Assembly (NCBI GenBank): GCA_024220525.1
Contig: JAMYWO010000118.1
Span: 60,770-124,769 of the forward strand
Direction: 5' to 3'
DNA length: 64,000 bases
Origin: Cochliopodium minus
Lineage: Eukaryota; Discosea; Himatismenida; Cochliopodiidae
In this document: positions 46,860-56,382 of the stretch, in pieces
Layout of the letters: every line of letters starts with the position of its first letter
Numbering within the stretch: the stretch's first letter is position 1
Program-made: the position numbers and the translations under genes
Notes under the pieces: generated by a model
The model's database searches: none
The model's input: only the letters and a program-made list of their open reading frames with translations
Told to the model about the DNA's origin: nothing

Positions 46860-48733
46860 ATGAAAACACCCAAAACACCCAAAATAGCAAATGATTTCCG
46901 AAATAAAAATGTTTTGACAGAGAGCGGAGTAAGAAAAATTAAATTTATAAGGACTCAAATTTGATTAATATTTTTTTTTTGATGAATCACCCTATTTGCC
47001 ACCATTAGATACAATTGTTTGGGTATAATTCAATTTGATATTTCTTCACACAATTTCATTTTTTGATTTTTGCTTTATTCTTTAGATTTGATGCTGAGTT
47101 ATATTTGAAGAGGAAAGAGAAAGAAAGAGAAAATCCAAAGAGGATATTAGCTATATTGGAATGGATAGAGAAAATAACAGGTAATATTTTGAATAATCTC
47201 CCATTATGAAATATTATCATTAGATAAAAGAGAAATATCAAGGAGATTTAATAAATAAAAATATATATATATATTTTGCTTAAAGCGAATGATCATTAAT
47301 AAAATTAAATTAAATTTTTTTTTTGTAGGAATGCAATTTAAAGATAAAGAAAAACCATACGATTGCCTAAAAACAGGGTTCCATCTGTGCTTTTTGGTAA
47401 ACAAAATAGAACCCAACACAATCCAAAAGATCAACGAGCAGAACAACAAAGTTTTGAAGAGAAGAGAGTCCAAAATACACGTAGAAATAGGTAAAATTTT
47501 TTTAATTTTTATTTTTTTATCTTTTTTTAATTTTTATTTTTTTATTTTTTAAATTTTTTCATTTTGACAGACAACTTGAAGCTTTTTTGTAAGGTTTGTG
47601 AGGAGCTTCATCTTCCTCATTTCAATCCTCAAGAGTTTTACGACTGGGGGATCATGGATGACATGTTCAATTGCATAGAGGTATTATTTATAATAACTAT
47701 AGATTTTTAATCATTTTTAAATTAATTTTATTTTTTGATTATTTTTATTTAAAACTATTTTTATTTTTTAATTAATTTTATTTTTTCATCATTTTTAAAT
47801 TTTTTTTATTTCTTCAATTATTTTGATTTTTTCAAATAGGCTTTTGCAAAACACACCGAAAAAACCCGCCCAGAGCTCCCTCCTTTGTTGTACGTGAGAC
47901 TGAAGCCCAGCATTGATCCAAGTCGCCAAGTCAGTCCCGAGGATTGGATGCAGAGGCCAGTAGAAAGTAAAAAACATCGAATAAAACAAAAAATAATAAA
48001 ATTTATATATAAAAAAATAATTAATTTTTAAATATATAAAAAAAAAAATAATAAAATTAATTTTATTTTTTCGTATTAAGATGTCGACCCTTATTCTAAA
48101 GTGAGCAAGGAAGAAGACGAAAAGATGAGGGAAAAGGCACGCAGAATTTTGGACGAGTCCACCAAGGTTCTTCTTGCAGGAGGTGATATTGAGTACGAAA
48201 CTCGCATAGAAATTATTGAAGAAAAAGTTCCTCTAAAGGTTAAATTTTATTATCTATTAAACTTTTTTTCAATTATTTATTAATTATTTTTTAATTATTT
48301 TTTAATTATTTTTTTTTTAATTATTTTTTAATTATTTTAATTATTTTTTTTAATTTTTTTTATTATTTAGAAAAGAAAATCGAGAGATGTTTTTTCGGAT
48401 AATCCCGAAGAAGAGGAAAAGACTGTGATCAAAAAAAAGGTCGTCAGGAAAGTCATCAAGAAGGTCGTCAGAAAGAAAACTGTTCCTGTTACAAAGAGTG
48501 CATCTCCTCAAGTTAAAAAAGATGTAAGAAAATTTAAATTTAAATTTATTTTTATTTTTTTAATTTTATTTATTTTTATTTATTTTTATTAATTTTTTTA
48601 AATTTTTATAAAATTAAAGATCACAAGCCCCCCTTTGGTCAGACAACCTTCAAGCAAAAAATTAAAATCAAACGAGTCTCAGCAACTTATTCCCAAAGAA
48701 GAAAATGGATCCTGTTGTTGTGTTATTTTGTAA
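46860..48733 (+). CDS. Calponin-homology-domain protein with C-terminal prenylation box
   Basis: About eight exons, about 295 residues. The CH domain has RILAILEWIEKITG, CLKTGFHLCFLVNKIEPNTIQKINE, NLKLFCKVCEELHLPHF and FYDWGIMDDMFNCIEAFAKH. The middle is charged, then there is a strongly basic region (KKKVVRKVIKKVVRKKT), and the protein ends GSCCCVIL at the TAA at 48731. CVIL is a CaaX-type box whose final Leu favours geranylgeranylation, with extra Cys residues for palmitoylation and a polybasic stretch upstream. Inferred role: a membrane-tethered actin- or microtubule-linked adaptor. The join between the first exon (MKTPKTPKIAND) and the CH domain is uncertain. Confidence 0.8.
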
Positions 48734-49103
48734 TGATATTATCAAAAAAAGAGTTTGGAAATAAATGAAATTTTGAGTTTTATGTTTCATGTTTTATTAT
48801 TAAAAAAAATTTATAAAATTAATAAATTGATTTTCCACTCCCAATCTTAATTCCACCCAAACCAAAGTTAAAGGATCATTAAAAATTCCACCATTTTGAT
48901 TAATTCCACCATTTTGATTTTTTTCATTTGTCTAAGGATTTAAAAAACAATCATAAATACCAACATGGAATCAATCTTGAGTGCATCAGATTTTCAAAAA
49001 TAGGTTGTAACAAGATGAATAAAAATTAAAATAATTTATAAATTTAATAATATAAATTTATATAAATAAAATCACTTGATTATTGACGAATAGATTGTTA
49101 GTT
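48734..49103. other. Intergenic, nothing recognised
   Basis: About 370 A/T-rich bases with a small direct repeat (TTCCACCATTTTGATT twice, about 48892-48920). No exon or RNA gene is seen. Confidence 0.5.
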
Positions 49104-50353
49104 ATGATGGAAGTTCAAATAATCAAGGAGCTATTAAAGGGAAAATATTTGGAAGAATGTGATTTCAATGAAAAAGGTGATAGCAAAAATAAAAATCTAA
49201 ATAATCTGAAAAATTTCTGAATACATAATAAATGATTCGCATTCGTTTTGATCAAATATTTGAGATTTATGAAAAATTTTCTTTTCAAAATTATTAATTA
49301 TAAATAATGAAAAGGTTTTTTAAAAGCAAAAATAAAAAAGGAGAAATAATACTAAAATTTTATAAAACCAAATTAGATTTTAACGTGGGAGATTTTGATT
49401 TGATAAAGATTAATGATATTCAAGTGTTGAAAGATAAGATTGAAGTTGAAGGATATGATCCGATGCAAAGAAACAAAAATGGAGAAACACCATTCCATTA
49501 TTGTGCTATGTACAACGAAAACAAAGAAGTGTTGAGATATCTGATTGAAAAAGCAAAAAATCTGAATCAAAAAAATTTTGAAGGAGAAACTGTTCTCCAA
49601 TATGCTTGTAAGTACAATGACAATTTTGAAATAACAAGATATCTTGTTGAAGATGTGGGATGTGATGTCAATGTGATAAGTGATGAAGATGATTTTTCTC
49701 TTCTTCATTTCAGGTTTCAAAACAAAAACTTTAAGTTTGAAGATATAAAATATTTGTTGGAAAAGAAATGCGACATCAATCACAAAAGTCATAATGAGCT
49801 AACTCCTCTTCACAACTACTTTTATGAGTTGCCAACATCTCTACCTTCTTCAGATTTTATTTTCGAAAGAGTGAAATCCCTCATCATCATTTCTCTTTGC
49901 CATGGATTCGATTTTCATTCTGGTCATGATGATGAAACGATCAAAGATATTCTTACTTCAACAAATCAAAAGTATGAAGTAATTTTTGAAAATATTGAAA
50001 ACAAAATTTTGTGGACTCCCAATGATCACAAATATTTTTCAAATGAAATTCAAAAAAGTATTTTTTATTTTTTGCTTTCTTTCAAGTCAAAGTTTTCAAA
50101 AACCAATCCTTTTAAATTATCAAAGTATTTAATGTTTGAAATCATCAACAATTTCGTTTCAAATACTTTGTTTCCTTCAAAAAAATTTCGAGATAATAGA
50201 AGCTATTCTAAAAAGATTCAAATTGAAGAAATACTAACCAATATAAAGCAAGAGAAATATTATAAAGAAGAGTTAAGAAAGGAAAAGAGGATACTTTTGG
50301 ATTTAGAACAACAGATCCAATTTAAAAAACTAAAATTCTCTCTCAATTATTAA
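49104..50353 (+). CDS. Ankyrin-repeat protein 1 of a tandem cluster
   Basis: Exon 1 (49104-49176) encodes MMEVQIIKELLKGKYLEECDFNEK. Exon 2 (49377-50353) starts DFNVGDFDLIKINDIQVLKDKI and contains about four ankyrin repeats (GETPFHYCAMYNENKEVLRYLIEK, GETVLQYACKYNDNFEITRYLVE). A spacer with SLIIISLCHGFDFHSGH follows, then the module LWTPNDHKYFSNEIQKSI and a charged helical tail. From about 49690 to 50178 the DNA is identical, as far as I can read, to ankyrin gene 2. Function unknown; ankyrin arrays bind proteins. Both genes share the two-exon plan with the phase-1 intron. Confidence 0.82.
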
Positions 50354-50738
50354 ATTTAATTAAATAATTATACTTTTCGAATAAAGGTTTCATGTTTGAC
50401 AAAGAATTTTTTTTGAAATTGCATAAAGACAATAATAATTTGGAGGAAACTAGAAAAAAATTTTTGAAAGGAAATTTTATTTTAAGGATTCTTTTGTATA
50501 TATTTTTTAAATCCCGGCATCGGGACCAATTTCCACAGACTTTTTGAGTGATTTAACAATTCATTTTTTCAAAAAAAAAAAAATCACAAACCAACCACAA
50601 TTGTTTTAAAATATCGCTTATAATTTTCCTCACAAAATATGAAGAAAAATAAATATTTTTTTATAATTTTTTTATTTATAATTATAAATATTATAAATAA
50701 AAAATTCACCAAATAAAGTGAAAGAAAAAGAATTTTGA
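50354..50738. other. Region between ankyrin genes 1 and 2
   Basis: Holds one short open frame (50392-50547, MFDKEFFLKLHKDNNNLEETRK and onward) preceded by an AAAG acceptor-like site, with no recognised homology, and a small GC-rich palindrome TCCCGGCATCGGGA near 50512. Otherwise A/T. Confidence 0.4.
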
Positions 50739-52418
50739 ATGGAAGAAGAAAAAATTAAGAAAATTAGAGCTAAAATTTTGGGGGATTTTGGTTTCAAAGA
50801 AGGTAATCCTCAAGAAACTAAAATTTTAGAATAACGATCAATATTCATCGATTTTTTCATTAAAATCTACTTCCAAATAATTAAATCCTAAACTTAAACA
50901 AGAACATCTGATTTAACCTTAAAATAAAATTTTATTTTGGACTAATTAATTATTTTTTTTGTCAAGCAGTCTATATGTCTGCTTTTTTTCATTTGGAAAA
51001 AGATAAAATAATACATTAATGAATTGATTTTGGATTTGCATTAAATTACTTATATGTTGATTCTAAAAAAATTTTTTTCGTTGCATAATTTATAAATATT
51101 TATTTATAAATTATAAATTATATATAATTTATATAAATGTGATTATAACTCCGTTAAATAATTATTATTCACTAATAATTTTTAAATTTTTCTCAAATTA
51201 ATTAAAATTTTAAAAGGAGATTCCGATTTGTTAAATCTTGATGGAATTAATATATTAAAAGAACAGATCAAAGGATTTGATCCAATCATCAAAAACAAAA
51301 TAGATAATTCATTCCATCACAGTGAGGTGAAAAACAAAGATATTGATGTGATGAAATTTTTGATTGGAAAAATTAATTGTGATGTAAATTTCAAAAATAA
51401 AGATGGGGAGACGATTCTACACTACGCTTGTAAACAAAACAATAGCTTAGAAACTATTAATTTTCTCATAGAAAAAGAGAAATGTGATGTTAATTTAAGA
51501 AATAATGAAGGGGAAACACTCCTACATTATGCTTGTAAACATAACAAAATTTTGGAAACGATTAGATATTTGATTGAAAAAGCAAAAAATCTGCTGAATC
51601 AAAAAACTTTTGAAGGAGAAACTGTTCTCCAATATGCTTGTAAGTACAATGACAATTTTGAAATAACAAGATATCTTATTGAAGATGTGGGATGTGATAT
51701 CAATGTGATAAGTGACGAAGATGATTTTTCTCTTCTTCATTTCAGGTTTCAAAACAAAAACTTTAAGTTTGAAGATATAAAATATTTGTTGGAAAAGAAA
51801 TGCGACATCAATCACAAAAGTCATAATGAGCTAACTCCTCTTCACAACTACTTTTATGAGTTGCCAACATCTCTACCTTCTTCAGATTTTATTTTCGAAA
51901 GAGTGAAATCCCTCATCATCATTTCTCTTTGCCATGGATTCGATTTTCATTCTGGTCATGATGATGAAACGATCAAAGATATTCTTACTTCAACAAATCA
52001 AAAGTATGAAGTAATTTTTGAAAATATTGAAAACAAAATTTTGTGGACTCCCAATGATCACAAATATTTTTCAAATGAAATTCAAAAAAGTATTTTTTAT
52101 TTTTTGCTTTCTTTCAAGTCAAAGTTTTCAAAAACCAATCCTTTTAAATTATCAAAGTATTTAATGTTTGAAATCATCAACAATTTCGTTTCAAATACTT
52201 TGTTTCCTTCTAACAAAAACACCATCATCAAAAACATTATCAGAGAAACAGAACAACAAGAAGATTATCAATTGATTGATTTGAAAGAAAAGTTAAGGAA
52301 GAAAAAGAGAAAAATTGAGCTATTAAAATTTCAAAACCAACAAAAAGATGAAATAATCCAAGAAAAAGAAAAAACAATCAAAGAATTATTTGAAGAAATA
52401 AAAAAAATGAAAAATTAA
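50739..52418 (+). CDS. Ankyrin-repeat protein 2 of a tandem cluster
   Basis: Exon 1 (50739-about 50801) encodes MEEEKIKKIRAKILGDFGFKE. A 415-nt intron leads to exon 2 (about 51218-52418), GDSDLLNLDGINILKEQIKG, with about six ankyrin repeats (GETILHYACKQNNSLETINFLIEK; GETLLHYACKHNKILETIRYLIEK; GETVLQYACKYNDNFEITRYLIE). The spacer and LWTPNDHKYFSNEIQ module are shared with gene 1, and a new coiled-coil tail (EEDYQLIDLKEKLRKKKRK, then KDEIIQEKEKTIKELFEEI) replaces gene 1's. It has about two more ankyrin repeats than gene 1, consistent with repeat gain after duplication. Confidence 0.82.
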
Positions 52419-52510
52419 ATTTATTTAAGCATTTGTTATCTCCAATAATAAAATTATAAACATCCATTCAAGCCTAAAATAAGTTGAATAAAAAAAATGG
52501 AAAACAAAAA

Positions 52511-52552
52511 ATGAACCAAAATCATCTATGATTATCATAGATTTTGGTTCAT
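52511..52552. repeat. Long imperfect hairpin between ankyrin genes 2 and 3
   Basis: ATGAACCAAAATCATCTATGAT pairs with ATCATAGATTTTGGTTCAT around a single T, about 19 base pairs with a 3-nt bulge. It lies about 90 bases after the stop of gene 2. It could be a 3'-end processing structure or the relic of a small inverted-repeat insertion; nothing decides between them. Confidence 0.8.
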
Positions 52553-52627
52553 ATAAAAAAAAATTTATTTCTCCTCATGAATTTCCTTCTAATTCTTGAT
52601 TTGAATTAAAAGAGGATTTGAATTTAG

Positions 52628-53726
52628 GTGATTTAGATTTGATAAACATTGATGATATTCAAGTGTTGAAAGATAAGATTGAAGACGAAGGATTTGATCC
52701 CATGCTAAGAAACAAAAAAGGAGAAACGCCATTCCACTATTGCGCCATGTACAACGAAAACTTGGAAATAATAAAATTTTTAATTGAAAAAGTAAAATGT
52801 GACGTTATGGCAAAAAATGATGATGGAGAAACTATTCTTCATTATGCTTGCAGACAAAATAAAAATGTAGGGATAGTGAAATATTTGATTGAAGAAGTGA
52901 AATGTGACGTTAATCTAATAATGATGAACAATCTCTTTTAAATTATGCTTTAAAGTACAACAAAAACATTGAAATCATAAAATATCTGATCGAAAAAGTG
53001 GAATTTGAAGATACTTTTCTTCTTTATGCTTGCAACTATTGTGAAAACAAAGAAATAATAAAATATCTGATTGAAGAAGTGAAATGTGACGTTAATCTCA
53101 AAACTCATTTTGGTGGAACCATACTTCATAAAGCCTGTTGGAACAAAAATTTTGAAATAGTCAAATATTTGATAGAAGAAGTGAAATGTGACGTGAATAT
53201 GAAAGACAATTTTGGAGATATTTCTCTTCACTATCTCTCCGAGAACAAAACTTGAGGATTTGAAGAAATAAAACATCTATTGGAAAAGAAATGCGATATT
53301 AACCTTAAAAATCCCCTCCATTACTATTTTTTTGAATTGGATGTATTAGAATTCGAACATGTAAAGTCAGTCATCTTAATTTCTCTTTGCCATGGATTAG
53401 ACATAAATTTAAAAGATGAAAAATATGATACTTTAGAGAATTCTCGTGTTTGGTCGTATGAATGCTCCTTTATTTTCAGAAATATTGAAAATAAAAATTT
53501 GTGGACTCCCAATGATCACAAATATTTTTCAAAGGATCTTCAGAAATCCATTTTAATTTTTTTGGTTTGTTTCAAGATAAAATTCTCGAAAATGCTTTCT
53601 TTCAAAATGCCCAAATATGTTCTGTTTGAAATATTCAATCTTTTTGTTTCTCTCTCTTTGTTTCCAACAAAGAAAAATGCCCAAAACAATTCACAAAAAT
53701 TGAGAAATATTATTAAAAAGACATAA
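52628..53726 (+). pseudogene. Ankyrin-repeat gene 3 of the cluster, decaying
   Basis: Starts after a TTTAG acceptor with GDLDLINIDDIQVLKDKIEDEGFDP, parallel to genes 1 and 2, and has about six ankyrin repeats (GETPFHYCAMYNENLEIIKFLIEK; GETILHYACRQNKNVGIVKYLIEE; TILHKACWNKNFEIVKYLIEE), then the SVILISLCHGLDIN spacer and LWTPNDHKYFSKDLQKSI module. The frame shifts once near 52915 and a TGA interrupts near 53252 (NKT, stop, GFEEIKHLLEKK). No first exon like those of genes 1 and 2 is found upstream. Sequence is well diverged from genes 1 and 2, so it is an older copy. A sequencing error could explain one lesion but hardly all three. Confidence 0.72.
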
Positions 53727-54041
53727 ATTAATTTATGATTTCCGATTAATAATGTTTATTTGTCAGAGTTAAATAAATGATTTTAAAAATATCAACAATG
53801 TTTTAATTATCAGTTGAAAATGTAAATAAAAATTTAAGTAGAATGTATCAATATAAATCTTCCATAATTATAAACTCCGATGGAATATGTTGGCCTTTGT
53901 CACCTTTTTTCTTTTTTATCTTTATACTCTAGCATCCTGTAGAAGTAAACCAATACAAAAGGTTTGGAAAATTGATTATTTTCAAAAAATAATTGTTGAT
54001 TGTGTTGTTGGAATCAACAGTTTATGTTATGAATAAAAAAT
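53727..54041. other. Intergenic with a possible orphan exon
   Basis: Mostly A/T. On the minus strand around 53930-53860 a short open stretch (IKKKKGDKGQHIPSEFIIMEDLY, then stop) follows a TAG; it may be a terminal exon of an unidentified gene or chance. Confidence 0.3.
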
Positions 54042-54419
54042 TTAATTGAATTTATATCTTTTTTTAGTTTTCTCAGCATCTTGGGCAGAAACATTTCTCA
54101 CTTGAGATAACAAGATATATTTCGCATTTTTCCTTAATGCCATCCTCTCACCATTTCTGGTATGAGAATTGCATCCTTTACATTGGGGAACCAACACCCA
54201 ATCACCAGTCTTTCGATTATCATCGAGCCTTACGTGAGCGGTAGCTTCATATCTTCCATTACAGGTGGGATTGATATCAGATAGGACAGCACATGAAGTG
54301 GGGAGCGATCCATAGAGATAGACGAATTTCCATTTCAATTTTTCAACTTTATAGCGTTGTGATGAGGTTCCATTGATCCCATATACAATCAAACTGTTAT
54401 TATTATTCTTATTTTCCAT
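54042..54419 (-). CDS. Small Cys/His protein, HNH-like or zinc-knuckle fold
   Basis: About 125 residues in one exon, starting at MENKNNNNSLIVYG after a poly-A run (an upstream in-frame ATG at 54452 would add a K-rich leader). The core has SCAVLSDINPTCNGRYEATAHVRLDD, then GDWVLVPQCKGCNSHTRNG. The layout C-x(9)-C, A-H-V, and VPQCKGCNS resembles the metal site of HNH-type folds in which H-V and C-x2-C-N carry zinc, but the match is to a pattern, not a named family. The C-terminus is basic (KKRYKF). Nuclease or structural role is open. Confidence 0.6.
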   Translation of the reverse strand: MENKNNNNSLIVYGINGTSSQRYKVEKLKWKFVYLYGSLPTSCAVLSDINPTCNGRYEATAHVRLDDNRKTGDWVLVPQCKGCNSHTRNGERMALRKNAKYILLSQVRNVSAQDAEKTKKRYKFN

Positions 54420-54693
54420 TTTTTTTTTTTTTTTTTTTTTGTTGTTTGGCACATATAATATTTGATATTATGCACTATATCTCATGAATGCCAAGATTAG
54501 TCAAATCGATTATATCCCAATGATGAATTTATCAGAATCTAACGATCAGACTTGATTTAACAGAAATATTCTGTTCAATTTTTTATTATTTTAAAAAATC
54601 ATATTCTTCACTCAATTTTCTGATCATATTCTTGTTCATTGTTCTTTGACATGGCTTTTATTTGAAGGTTTGAAACAAATTAAATAAAAAAAA

Positions 54694-55058
54694 ATGATTT
54701 TATCAAAAATATCCAATACCAACAAGATGATAATAATGAGCATTGGTGGAGCTATTATAATAGGGTATTATTGGAATTGAAAATATATTTTTTTTTTAAT
54801 CATTCCCCAAAAAGAACAATATACACTATATTGAGAATCAATAGAAATCTATCATCAATATATGGAGTATATTCTGATCAATCGATCCAACAAACATTAG
54901 AGATATTCAGGTAAGTGGAAACAAATCAAAAATCAATGTGAATTAATTCACAAATATCAAGGGATAAAAAGGTATATGGGATAGTGGTGAGATCAAGGAT
55001 AATGTTTACAAGCATAATTGGGGAAATATCATTAGAAGTAACAAAAAATAAGAACTAA
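54694..55058 (+). CDS. Small single-pass membrane protein (about 87 residues)
   Basis: Three exons (54694-54764, 54815-54910, 54962-55058) join in frame with canonical GT-AG sites: MILSKISNTNKMIIMSIGGA, TIYTILRINRNLSSIYGVYS, SIQQTLEIFRDKKVYGIVV, SRIMFTSIIGEISLEVTK. The N-terminus has a membrane-spanning IIMSIGGAIIIG stretch after a short basic head, followed by a soluble domain of about 55 residues. Size and layout resemble COA1/TIM21-type mitochondrial inner-membrane factors, but no diagnostic motif is present, so the assignment is weak. Support comes only from three matching splice phases. Confidence 0.45.
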
Positions 55059-55089
55059 AAAAAGTAAAAATTAAAAATAATTTTATTTG

Positions 55090-56205
55090 AACAAGAAAAT
55101 CAGCGAAAAAATTGTGGAGAATTATAAGATAGGAAAAGGCCCAAGAGTGAGGGAATATATGAACAGACAAAGAGTATCCAGCATCTATGATAAGACGAAT
55201 ATAAGGGATGGGAAGAATCTGACGTTGCTGGATGCGCTCAGATTCATTTCTGAGAAAGATAAGAGATTTTTTTTAAGGGATTCCAAGACGAACATTGTCA
55301 GCCATTGTATATCGGCAACATATCTGTGTAAATTATTGAAAGAATTGAAAAACTCATTTGAGAGGAATGAATCCACATTCAAAGATGAATCAAAGGAAGA
55401 TCTGCTTCATTATTTCGACAAAGATCTCAATTTATTTCCAAGCATTGTGGCAAAGCCGTAAAGAAGAAAATATAATTTTAATATAATTCAATTTAAATAT
55501 AATTTAATTTAAATATAATTTAAATAAAATTTAATTATAATAAATATTGAATCTATTTTAAAATTTTGTTTAGAATAAAAACGATAGACATCAATCAGCC
55601 CACCTACAAAGCCTTCGAGCTCATGAACAAAGAAAAAATCAGCGGAATTGCCATTGTACAAAAAGAAGACGAAGACGAAGATGAAGAAAGTGGGAATAGT
55701 AAAAACAATAACAAAGAAAAAACAGATACTATTATAGGCAATTTTTTTTATTATTTTACTTTGTTATTAATAAATTAATTTTTTTTATGTATCACAAAAG
55801 GTATTTTATCCATGAAAGACATAATTTTCGCTTCTCATGATTACGACCTTCTTGAGTTACCAATTTCTGATTATATCAATATAAGAAGCCAAGTGAGGTA
55901 AAAAAAAAAAACAAAATAAAAACAACCGTTTTGATAGTTTAAATTTTTCTTATCTCTTTTTTTTTTTTGTCATTAGAAATGTGAGATACCCAATTATTAA
56001 TTGCAGAGTCTCAGATTCCCTTACTAAAGTCATTAACATTTTTATATCTTCCAAAGTCCATCGCATTTTTGTCAAATCCAACAACAAGATCATTGGCATT
56101 TTGACTGTGCGCAGCCTCCTCAAGTCTTTTTTGGGAGAGGACGCTCCCCCTATTTTATCTTGTTTTAATCTTAATGACTTGATCAATGAACTCCAAGTTA
56201 GATAA
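55090..56205 (+). CDS. CBS-domain protein, 5' end uncertain
   Basis: Exons at about 55090-55457, about 55575-55736, about 55801-55900 and about 55978-56205. The first contains VREYMNRQRVSSIYDK and a CBS-like block (LTLLDALRFISEKDKRFFLRDS; HCISATYLCKLL). The second has TIDINQPTYKAFELMNKEKISGIAIVQ, an acidic insert (EDEDEDEESGN), then GILSMKDIIFA. The last has VRYPIINCRVSDSLTKVINIFISSKVHRIFV and KIIGILTVRSLLKSFLG, giving at least three CBS motifs. CBS pairs bind adenine nucleotides, as in AMPK gamma; no other subunit is nearby. The intron after DTIIG starts GC rather than GT. No convincing ATG lies in the first exon before MNRQR, so an upstream exon is likely. Confidence 0.72.
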
Positions 56206-56382
56206 TTATCGCTTCTTTTTTTAAAAAAAAAAGTTTTTTGGCGCCAAAAAAAAAGTTTTTTTTTTGAATAAATTTTATTGTATACATTTTCAAAAGTTTT
56301 CTCTTTCAATTTATGTATTCGGAAAGATCCCATAATTTTTTATTTGGAATTGTGGAAAGAAGAAATATAAAAAATATTGAAA

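Noticed and set aside
49104-53726. Tandem ankyrin genes as part of a virus-derived element
   Set aside because: Ankyrin arrays are common in giant viruses, but these genes have introns and share the host-wide C-terminal module, and no capsid, polymerase or integrase sequence is present.
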